Assembly: GCA_035601815.1 (NCBI GenBank)
Contig: DATNNN010000215.1
Coordinates: 1 to 5,097 of the forward strand
Direction: 5' to 3'
Source of the DNA: DATNNN01 sp035601815
GTDB lineage: Bacteria; Pseudomonadota; Alphaproteobacteria; Rhizobiales; Xanthobacteraceae
Length of the DNA: 5,097 bases
In this document: piece by piece, positions 1 to 5,097 of the stretch
Position numbering within the stretch: the stretch's first letter is position 1
Layout of the letters: every line of letters starts with the position of its first letter
The notes under the pieces: model-generated
Seen by the model: the letters and a program-made list of their open reading frames with translations, nothing else
Databases searched by the model: none
Told to the model about the DNA's origin: nothing
Made by a program: the position numbers and the translations under genes

Positions 1-344
1 CATCCCCACACTCCCGCGCAGGTCCGCGTTATCCCGTAGATGTTTAAAAATTGAGTGAATTCGCCGGTTCGCGGGCGGCGCGCGTTGGTCATCGCCCGCC
101 TCGCGCAACCGGGTAAGGAAGCATTAACCGGCGAAAACGAGTGGAAGCCTCGCGCGCGGATTAATAATTGGTAAACGCCGTTTGTAAGCGACGCTGGGAT
201 TTTCCGGCCATTGTCGCGGCAAATCGTCAGAAAATTCACTTGCGCCGGGACGTGCGGAAGTAAGGTTGCCGCCAATCGGCGCTTGAGCGGAGCGTGCTCG
301 TCTGATGTTCTGACCCGGGATGCGGTGCTGCTTGATAGGCTCGA
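1..344. other. Non-coding stretch upstream of the small secreted-protein gene
   Basis: I find no gene I can support here. The open frames that cross it are arginine- and proline-rich readings with no recognisable domain. It holds an AT-rich patch at about 42-60, a GC-rich imperfect inverted repeat at 66-110, and a second AT-rich patch at about 159-183. That second patch contains an 11-base inverted repeat and a CtrA-like half-site pair. No tRNA or rRNA signature is visible. It probably carries the promoter of the gene starting at 345, and perhaps the end or control region of something left of the window. No -35/-10 pair is good enough to call. Confidence 0.6.
66..110. repeat. Imperfect GC-rich inverted repeat
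   Basis: The left arm starts GGTTCGCGGGCGG (66-78) and the right arm ends CCGCCTCGCGCAACC (96-110). The reverse complement of the right arm is GGTTGCGCGAGGCGG, so the arms match apart from small insertions. An alternative perfect 7-base pairing joins 71-77 (GCGGGCG) to 93-99 (CGCCCGC). No T-run follows on the + strand, so a canonical intrinsic terminator is not supported. In GC-rich DNA such a repeat can occur by chance. Confidence 0.35.
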
Positions 345-575
345 ATGCCGCGCCTCCGCCCCAAAGCCCTTTGCCTGCTCGTTTGCCTGCTGCTCGCCCC
401 GCTCCTGCCGCCTTCGACGGCGCAGGCGGGAACGGCCTCCGCGACGTTTTCCGTGGGCATCCGCATCGTGCCGCGCCCTGCCCCAGCCGGCGCGCAGCCG
501 GCGGCAAGGCCCAAAGCGGTCAAAGTTGGCGCCCCGGAAACATCGACGAAGATCGCGTCGGGAAACAGCCGCTAG
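345..575 (+). CDS. Small exported protein of unknown function (76 aa, signal peptide)
   Basis: The start is fixed: an in-frame TAG lies at 336-338, three codons before the ATG, so no longer version exists. A weak ribosome binding site (AGG, 337-339) precedes it by 5 bases. Residues 1-7 are basic (MPRLRPK) and residues 8-23 are a strongly hydrophobic leucine-rich core. Residues 24-28 (STAQA) fit signal peptidase I cleavage after an A-x-A pattern. The two cysteines, C10 and C14, lie inside the hydrophobic core and do not form a proper lipobox, so a lipoprotein is unlikely. The mature part is only about 48 residues. It opens with a strand-like stretch (TASATFSVGIRIV, 30-42) and continues as a Pro/Ala/Lys-rich, probably disordered tail without cysteine. 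The strand faintly resembles the start of spore coat U-type pilin domains, but the protein is far too short to be one. Function is unknown; a periplasmic or secreted location is inferred. Confidence 0.62.
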   Translation: MPRLRPKALCLLVCLLLAPLLPPSTAQAGTASATFSVGIRIVPRPAPAGAQPAARPKAVKVGAPETSTKIASGNSR

Positions 576-596
576 TCCAGCCGAATGCGGCGCTAG
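572..596. repeat. Small interrupted palindrome spanning two convergent stop codons
   Basis: CTAG (572-575) pairs with CTAG (593-596), and GCCG (580-583) pairs with CGGC (588-591) around the loop AATG. The interior is asymmetric, with 4 unpaired bases on one side and 1 on the other. The TAG stops of both converging genes sit in the CTAG arms. It could be a weak bidirectional hairpin, but there is no T-run on either side and the stem is short. I do not call it a terminator. Confidence 0.3.
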
Positions 597-2833
597 GCGG
601 CGCTGACTGCGCGCCGGCCTTGGGCGTGCCGGGACGCCAGGGCCCGCAGCTGCCCGATCACGTACTCACGCATCATCGTGGCCAACGCCTGGGGCGCCAG
701 CGCCTTGGAGAACAGGTAGCCCTGCATCTCGTCACAGGCGCGCGCGCGCAGGAAGCTTTCCTGCTCGGCGGTCTCCACGCCTTCGGCGACGACGGTGAGG
801 CCGAGGGCCTTCGCCATGCCGATGATTGCCTCGGCGATGGCATTGTCCTCGGGATTCTGCGGAATCTCGCGCACGAACGAGCGGTCGATCTTGAGGGTGT
901 CGATGGGAAAACGCTTGATCAGCGCCATCGACGAGTAGCCGGTGCCGAAATCGTCGATGGCGAGCCGCACGCCGCGCTGCTTGATGGCGATGAGCAGCTT
1001 CACCGCCCCTTCGGCGTTCTTCATCACCATGCTCTCGGTGATCTCGAGCTCCAGGAGCTCCGGCGGCAGGCCTGATTCCACGAGAGCCTCGTCGATGTTC
1101 TGCAACAGCTCCTCGTCGCCGAATTGGCAGGCGGAAAGATTGACCGCCATGCACACCGCCGGCAGGCCCTGGCGCTGCCAGGCCATGTTCTGCGCACAGG
1201 CCGCCTTCATCAGCCACTTGCCGATGGGCACGATCAGGCCGGTGTCCTCGGCGAGCGGGATGAAGCTCTGCGGCGAGACGACGCCGAGCTCGGGATGGTT
1301 CCAGCGGAGCAACGCCTCGACCCCGGTGATGTCGCCGGTGGCCAGGCTCTTCTTCGGCTGGTAATGCAGGAAGAACTCGTTGCGTTCGAGCGCATTGCGC
1401 AGGCTGCTTTCCAGCATTAGGCGCTCGATCGACTGGCCCATGATGTCGCGCGAGTAGAAGCGGAAGTTGTTCTTCCCCTCTTCCTTCGCCCTGTACATGG
1501 CGACGTCGGCGTTCTTGGTCAGCGACTGCTCGTCCTGGCCGTCGCCCGGATACATGGCGACGCCGATCGAGGCGGTGACGCGGCACTCCTGCCCGAGCAG
1601 GATTACCGGCTTGATGATGGACGAAAGGATGTCCCGCGCGATGGCGCTCACGTGCTCGCGGCTGGTCACGTCCTGCAGCAACAGCACGAACTCGTCGCCG
1701 CCGAGGCGGCCGACGGCGTCGCCGACGCGCAGCGATTGGGCGAGCCGGGCGCCGATCGCGCTCAACAGCACGTCGCCGGGCGTATGGCCGAGCGAGTCGT
1801 TGATGATCTTGAAGCGGTCGAGGTCGATGAACAGCACGGCGAAGGTACCCTTCGTCGCCTGCGCCTTCTTGATGGCGAGGTTGAGGATCTGGCTGAACAT
1901 GGTCCGGTTCGGCAGCCCGGTCAGCTCGTCGTGGGTAGCGAGGTAGTGGACGCGCTCGTCGAACCGCTTGCGCTCGGTGATGTCGCGGGCGACGCCACGG
2001 TAGCCGCAGAAGCGGCCGCGGTTGAAGATCGGCTCGCCGCTGACGCTGAGATAGCGCTTCTCGCCGAACAGAGCGTAGGACATCACCACGTCGCGGTAGG
2101 GCCGCGCGCTGCGCAGAAGCGCGTAGTAGCTGTCGCCGCCGCCTTCCACCTCGAAGCCGATCTCGCGCGTGGTCTTGCCCAGGTAGCTGCCGAAGTCGGT
2201 CTTGCGCGGGCCCTCGAAGCGGATGAAACGGAACTCGCTGTCCTGCTCCCAGTACCAGTCGGACGACAACTGGGTGAGGCTGCGGAAACGCGCTTCGCTC
2301 TCGCGCAGCGCCCGCTCCGCCAGCCGCCGCGCCGTCACGTCGCGCAGGATGCCGTGGAAGCCGACCGAGCGGCCGAGATCGTTCTTGATCAGATGCGCCG
2401 AGCCTTCGACCAGGATCTCGTCGCCGTCCTTGCGCACCATCTCCCAGTCGTAACCTTTGGTCGCGACCCCGGTGCGGTAGACATCGCTGAAGGCGCGGAA
2501 GATGCTGGCGGTCACCTCCGGTCCCTGGAACTCGCGCATGTTGCGGCCGACGAGCTCCTGCTCGGTGTACCCGAGGAGGCGGCAAAACGCGCCGCTCACC
2601 AGGACGAAATTGCCGGCGAGGTCGACCTCGTAGTAGGGCTCCTCGATGCTGTCGAGGATGGCGCGGTAGTGCGTCTCATCGTCCGGCTGGCTTTTTTCGG
2701 CGCGCTCCTGGTCGGCGGCGCGCTTCATTTTCTGCAGCGCCAGCGTCTTCTCTCTGCGGAAATGCTCGGCGAGCGCCGGCGCCGCGGGCGAGCGCCGCCC
2801 GTTCTTTCGTTTGGAGAATTCAGCAGGCGGCAC
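593..2833 (-). CDS. Cyclic-di-GMP synthase/phosphodiesterase, PAS-PAS-GGDEF-EAL
   Basis: A 746-residue protein without signal peptide or membrane segment, so probably a cytoplasmic sensor enzyme. A charged N-terminus (1-52) precedes PAS domain 1 (about 55-170, ending GILRDVTARR) and PAS domain 2 (about 183-290, ending GVARDITERK). The GGDEF domain (about 291-460) carries GGDEF at 378-382, metal-ligand candidate D337, and an intact inhibitory RxxD site (R369-D372) five residues before GGDEF. The EAL domain (about 470-725) carries E506 in EALLRW, N565, E597 and E600 in EITE, D627-D628 in DDFGTGYSS, K648, E684 and Q704. These match the metal and catalytic residues known from active EAL enzymes. 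Both making and breaking c-di-GMP therefore look possible, with the PAS pair presumably sensing an unseen ligand; the net activity in the cell cannot be read from sequence. The start is uncertain: GTG at 2833 is the first possible (in-frame TGA at 2843-2845) but lacks a good ribosome binding site. ATG at 2728 (residue 36) would keep all domains. Confidence 0.95.
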   Translation of the reverse strand: MPPAEFSKRKNGRRSPAAPALAEHFRREKTLALQKMKRAADQERAEKSQPDDETHYRAILDSIEEPYYEVDLAGNFVLVSGAFCRLLGYTEQELVGRNMREFQGPEVTASIFRAFSDVYRTGVATKGYDWEMVRKDGDEILVEGSAHLIKNDLGRSVGFHGILRDVTARRLAERALRESEARFRSLTQLSSDWYWEQDSEFRFIRFEGPRKTDFGSYLGKTTREIGFEVEGGGDSYYALLRSARPYRDVVMSYALFGEKRYLSVSGEPIFNRGRFCGYRGVARDITERKRFDERVHYLATHDELTGLPNRTMFSQILNLAIKKAQATKGTFAVLFIDLDRFKIINDSLGHTPGDVLLSAIGARLAQSLRVGDAVGRLGGDEFVLLLQDVTSREHVSAIARDILSSIIKPVILLGQECRVTASIGVAMYPGDGQDEQSLTKNADVAMYRAKEEGKNNFRFYSRDIMGQSIERLMLESSLRNALERNEFFLHYQPKKSLATGDITGVEALLRWNHPELGVVSPQSFIPLAEDTGLIVPIGKWLMKAACAQNMAWQRQGLPAVCMAVNLSACQFGDEELLQNIDEALVESGLPPELLELEITESMVMKNAEGAVKLLIAIKQRGVRLAIDDFGTGYSSMALIKRFPIDTLKIDRSFVREIPQNPEDNAIAEAIIGMAKALGLTVVAEGVETAEQESFLRARACDEMQGYLFSKALAPQALATMMREYVIGQLRALASRHAQGRRAVSAA

Positions 2834-3122
2834 GGGGCATGCTCACGCGGGCTACGCAATTGGCCCTACATGCAACGAAAACGGTAAATCATCTCATGGC
2901 GGCGGCCGGCCAAACCGCCGAAGGGTTAACGAAAAGCAGCGCTCCCCGCCGCCGCGACCGTAGAAACCCCGGCGCCTAAGGATTGATTCATCATCGCCCC
3001 GGTTCCCTCGTGTCCGGCAAAAGGCGTAGACGAATTTTACAGAAGCGCCCGCGTATCTTGGCCCGACAACCGGAAAGTCGGACCGCGCTAGCGGCCGGTG
3101 GATCTCGGTCGAGGGGCAAGAG
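2834..3122. promoter_or_regulatory. Divergent intergenic region between the c-di-GMP enzyme gene and the HerA-type ATPase gene
   Basis: Two genes face away from each other across this 289-base gap (longer if the c-di-GMP enzyme starts at 2728), so it must hold both promoters. I could not pair a convincing -35 with a -10 at normal spacing in either direction. Visible structure includes a 6-base stem, CGGCGG (2900-2905) with CCGCCG (2915-2920), around a 9-base loop, and the palindrome GTTAAC at 2925-2930. There is also a comparatively AT-rich stretch at about 3030-3042. No open frame of note lies inside. Confidence 0.55.
3111..3116 (+). promoter_or_regulatory. Ribosome binding site of the HerA-type ATPase gene
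   Basis: GAGGGG lies 6 bases before the ATG at 3123 and is a good Shine-Dalgarno match. It settles the start together with an in-frame TAG at 3027-3029. No other ATG, GTG or TTG occurs in frame between that stop and the ATG. Confidence 0.75.
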
Positions 3123-4952
3123 ATGGGACACGATCCGCTTCACGAGTTGGCGCAGACCGCCGGGGAGCCGCTGGGCCGGATTCTGTCGGTGACCGGCTCG
3201 AAGGCCGGCATCGGCCTTCTGCTGCCGAGCGGCAGCGTGCCCGAGAACGCGCGCGCCACGGTGGCGAAGTTCGTGATGATCCGCAGCGGCCGGTCGGTGC
3301 TCGTCGGCCTCATCACCGACGTATCGCTGCAGGTTTCCGCCGCCGCTCGCGAGCAAGGCTATCAGGCGACCGCCCTCATCGATCTCATGGGCGAGGTCAA
3401 GGTCGACGAAGGCGGCTCGGCGCGCTTCACCCGCGGCGTCACCCGCTACCCCGCGATCGGCGACCCCGTCGCCCTGATCACCACCCGCGAGCTGCAGCTC
3501 ATCTACAACGTCTCCGGCGGCAAGCTGATCAACGTCGGCCACCTGCAGCAGGACGGCCAGGTCGATGCCTACGTCGAGGTGGACGAGATGCTGAGCAAGC
3601 ACTTCGCCGTGCTCGGCACCTCCGGCGTCGGCAAGTCGAGCGGCATCGTCATCATCCTCCATCAGGTGCTGGAGACGCGTCCTGACTTGCGCATCTTCCT
3701 GCTCGACGTGCACAACGAATATGCCCGCTGCTTCGGCGACAAGGCGCTGGTGCTGAACCCGCGCAATCTCAAGCTGCCGTTCTGGCTGTTCAACTTCGAG
3801 GAGATCGTTGACGTCATCTTCGGCGGCCGTCCCGGCATTAACGACGAAATCGAGATTCTCGCCGAGGTCATCCCGCAGGCCAAGACTGCCTATCTCAAAT
3901 ATCAGGTCCAGGGCGACCGCGCCGGCATCAAGCGCGTGGACAATCGCAGCACCGGCTACACCGCCGACACGCCGGTTCCCTATCTCCTCGCCGACCTGAT
4001 CTGGTTCATCGACGAGCGCATGGGCAAGCTGGAAAATCGCTCGTCGCGCCTGAAGTACCACAAGCTGATCACGCGCATCGAGACGCTGCGCAACGACTCA
4101 CGCTACGCCTTCATGTTCGAGAACGCCAACGTCGGCGGCGACACCATGGTGGAGGTGCTGAGCCAGCTCTTCCGCATGCCGCCGAACGGCAAGCCCATCA
4201 CCATCATGCAGCTCGCCGGCTTCCCGGCGGAGGTCGTCGACGCGGTGGTTTCGGTGCTCGGACGCATGGCCTTCGATTTCGGCCTGTGGAGCGACGGCGC
4301 GCTGCCCCTCTTGTTCATCTGCGAAGAGGCCCACCGCTATGCCGCGGGCGATCACGCGATCGCCTTCAGCGCGACGCGCCGGGCATTCTCGCGCATCGCC
4401 AAGGAGGGGCGCAAATACGGCGTCTATCTCGGCCTCGTGACGCCACGCCCCGCCGAGCTCGATGCCACGATCCTTTCCCAGTGCAGCACGCTGTTCGTCA
4501 TGCGTATGGCTAACGACCGCGACCAGGAGATTCTGCGCTCGGCGGTGTCGGACGGCGCGGCGAACCTCCTCGCTTTCGTGCCTTCGCTGGGCACCCGCGA
4601 GATTCTCGCCTTCGGCGAGGGCGTGGCGCTGCCGACGCGGCTCAAGTTCAAGGCGCTACCGCTGAACATGCTTCCCAGCAGCGAGGCGTTGAGCGACAAC
4701 AACACGGAAACGGGCGGGATCGACCAGAATTTCATCGCTTCCGTGGTCGACCGCTGGCGCGGCGCCATGACCGGCCGCCGCTCGCGGCCCGAAGACGACC
4801 CGACCTTCCTGGAAGCCGTGCGCGTGGCCGAGACGGCGCCCCTGCAGCCCGCCGCTACCGCCGGGCTCGATCCGGATCGCTTCAAGATCCTGAAGAAGCC
4901 CGCGGCTCAGCCGAGCGCCGTCGCGGCGCCGGCGCGCGACACGATGGGCTGA
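3123..4952 (+). CDS. HerA-type ATPase (HAS-barrel plus DUF87 helicase/translocase domain)
   Basis: A 609-residue member of the HerA/FtsK superfamily of ring-shaped DNA-pumping ATPases; no transmembrane segment, so cytoplasmic. Residues about 14-155 fit the N-terminal HAS-barrel, for example GRILSVTGSKAGIGLLLP and later GDPVALITTRELQLIYNV. The ATPase core follows: Walker A GTSGVGKSS (165-173, K171), a second-strand segment LLDVHNEYARCF (194-204), and a helical insertion to about 335. Walker B is LLFICEEAHRY (396-406), with E401 and E402 in place of the common DE. The downstream motif SRIAKEGRKYGVYLGLV (423-439) contains R430 and K431, typical of the arginine-finger region. The next segment reads VTPRPAELD (439-447), where relatives usually have a glutamine before RP. 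LSQCSTLFVMRMANDRDQ (451-468) is typical of HerA proteins. Residues about 548-609 form a charged, Ala/Pro-rich tail. HerA proteins usually work with a NurA nuclease in DNA end processing, or with other effectors in defence; no such partner is visible here. I recall similar orphan proteins in Hyphomicrobiales. The exact role is unknown. Confidence 0.9.
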   Translation: MGHDPLHELAQTAGEPLGRILSVTGSKAGIGLLLPSGSVPENARATVAKFVMIRSGRSVLVGLITDVSLQVSAAAREQGYQATALIDLMGEVKVDEGGSARFTRGVTRYPAIGDPVALITTRELQLIYNVSGGKLINVGHLQQDGQVDAYVEVDEMLSKHFAVLGTSGVGKSSGIVIILHQVLETRPDLRIFLLDVHNEYARCFGDKALVLNPRNLKLPFWLFNFEEIVDVIFGGRPGINDEIEILAEVIPQAKTAYLKYQVQGDRAGIKRVDNRSTGYTADTPVPYLLADLIWFIDERMGKLENRSSRLKYHKLITRIETLRNDSRYAFMFENANVGGDTMVEVLSQLFRMPPNGKPITIMQLAGFPAEVVDAVVSVLGRMAFDFGLWSDGALPLLFICEEAHRYAAGDHAIAFSATRRAFSRIAKEGRKYGVYLGLVTPRPAELDATILSQCSTLFVMRMANDRDQEILRSAVSDGAANLLAFVPSLGTREILAFGEGVALPTRLKFKALPLNMLPSSEALSDNNTETGGIDQNFIASVVDRWRGAMTGRRSRPEDDPTFLEAVRVAETAPLQPAATAGLDPDRFKILKKPAAQPSAVAAPARDTMG

Positions 4953-4967
4953 TTGACGCTCCCTGAG

Positions 4968-5097
4968 TCATTGCCTGGGTTTATAAGACATCAGCGCTTT
5001 CCGCAGTAGGTCCCTCGTTGCCTCCGAGGCGACGAAGAGATCTTCGGGAAACTGGCGGTCGCGCACCAAGTCCTCATAGATTTCCGCCGCCAAATAG
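4968..5097 (-). CDS. C-terminal end of an unidentified protein, cut by the window edge
   Basis: The minus strand stays open from the window edge to a TGA at 4968-4970, giving the last 42 residues of a protein. It begins YLAAEIYEDLVRDRQFPEDL and ends MSYKPRQ. The composition is balanced and looks like a real helical, charged protein end, unlike the arginine-rich shadow frames common in this DNA. It converges on the ATPase gene with 15 bases between stops. Third positions are about 69% G or C (29 of 42 by hand), and it uses AGG twice, CTA once and TTG twice, a more relaxed usage than expected beside the strongly G/C-ending neighbours. The sample is small. I do not recognise the family. Being convergent with the ATPase gene, it is not in an operon with it. 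Confidence 0.6.
   Translation of the reverse strand, partial: YLAAEIYEDLVRDRQFPEDLFVASEATRDLLRKALMSYKPRQ

Noticed and set aside
211..606. A 131-residue + strand frame overlapping the small secreted-protein gene
   Set aside because: Its second half is a run of Arg, Pro and Ser with no pattern, while the overlapping 345-575 frame has a textbook signal peptide.
320..1075. A 251-residue + strand frame running across the small gene and antisense to the EAL domain
   Set aside because: It spans two unrelated regions, has no domain, and most of it is the antisense shadow of the EAL coding sequence.
732..2585. A 617-residue open frame on the minus strand overlapping the c-di-GMP enzyme gene in another frame
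   Set aside because: It is extremely arginine/proline/histidine-rich with no domain, as expected for an off-frame reading of GC-rich coding DNA; the GGDEF-EAL frame is unambiguous.
1652..2887. A 411-residue open frame antisense to the c-di-GMP enzyme gene
   Set aside because: Ala/Val/Glu/Leu-rich reading with no motif, produced by the codon bias of the real gene on the other strand.
2983..3060. A sigma-70 promoter for the ATPase gene using TTGATT (2983) or TTTACA (3036)
   Set aside because: No acceptable -10 hexamer lies 16-18 bases downstream of either candidate.
2991..4061. A 356-residue open frame antisense to the ATPase gene
   Set aside because: Asp/Val/Ala/Leu-rich antisense shadow without a domain; it overlaps the HAS-barrel and Walker A coding region.
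4953..4967. A terminator between the ATPase gene and the convergent gene
   Set aside because: The 15-base gap contains no stem with a T-run on either strand.
3123..5097. A defence island centred on the HerA-type ATPase
   Set aside because: No SIR2, nuclease, toxin or methylase is visible, orientations alternate, and there is no mobile-element signature; the truncated last gene is unidentified, so this stays open but unsupported.

Overview
The window is GC-rich throughout (mid-60s percent by eye), and its genes prefer codons ending in G or C. The proteins look alphaproteobacterial. The HerA-type ATPase in particular resembles the DUF87 ATP-binding proteins I remember from Hyphomicrobiales such as Bradyrhizobium relatives. 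That placement rests on recalled family resemblance, not on a search, so it is moderate in confidence. I see no transposase, integrase, tRNA, rRNA, CRISPR array or phage gene. The window reads as an ordinary chromosomal segment.

Layout: 1-344 has no supportable gene and holds AT-rich patches and small inverted repeats. A short gene on the + strand (345-575) encodes a 76-residue protein with a clear signal peptide. It converges, with 17 bases between stop codons, on a long minus-strand gene (593-2833). That gene encodes a 746-residue cytoplasmic cyclic-di-GMP enzyme arranged PAS-PAS-GGDEF-EAL, with both catalytic domains apparently intact. A 289-base divergent intergenic region (2834-3122) separates it from a + strand gene (3123-4952). 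This one encodes a 609-residue HerA/FtsK-superfamily ATPase with an N-terminal HAS-barrel. Fifteen bases after its stop is the stop of another minus-strand gene (4968-5097), which is cut by the window edge and known only from its last 42 residues.

How the genes relate: no two full genes form an operon, because orientations alternate (+, -, +, -). The c-di-GMP enzyme and the HerA ATPase are divergently transcribed neighbours with no evident functional link. The usual HerA partner, a NurA-type nuclease, is not seen in the window. A nuclease or SIR2-type partner, which would suggest a defence role, is not seen either, although the truncated downstream gene could not be identified. The observation most worth checking is that the HerA ATPase carries proline where I expect the conserved sensor-strand glutamine of this superfamily (residue 441). 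I do not see convincing evidence for a new multi-gene system here.
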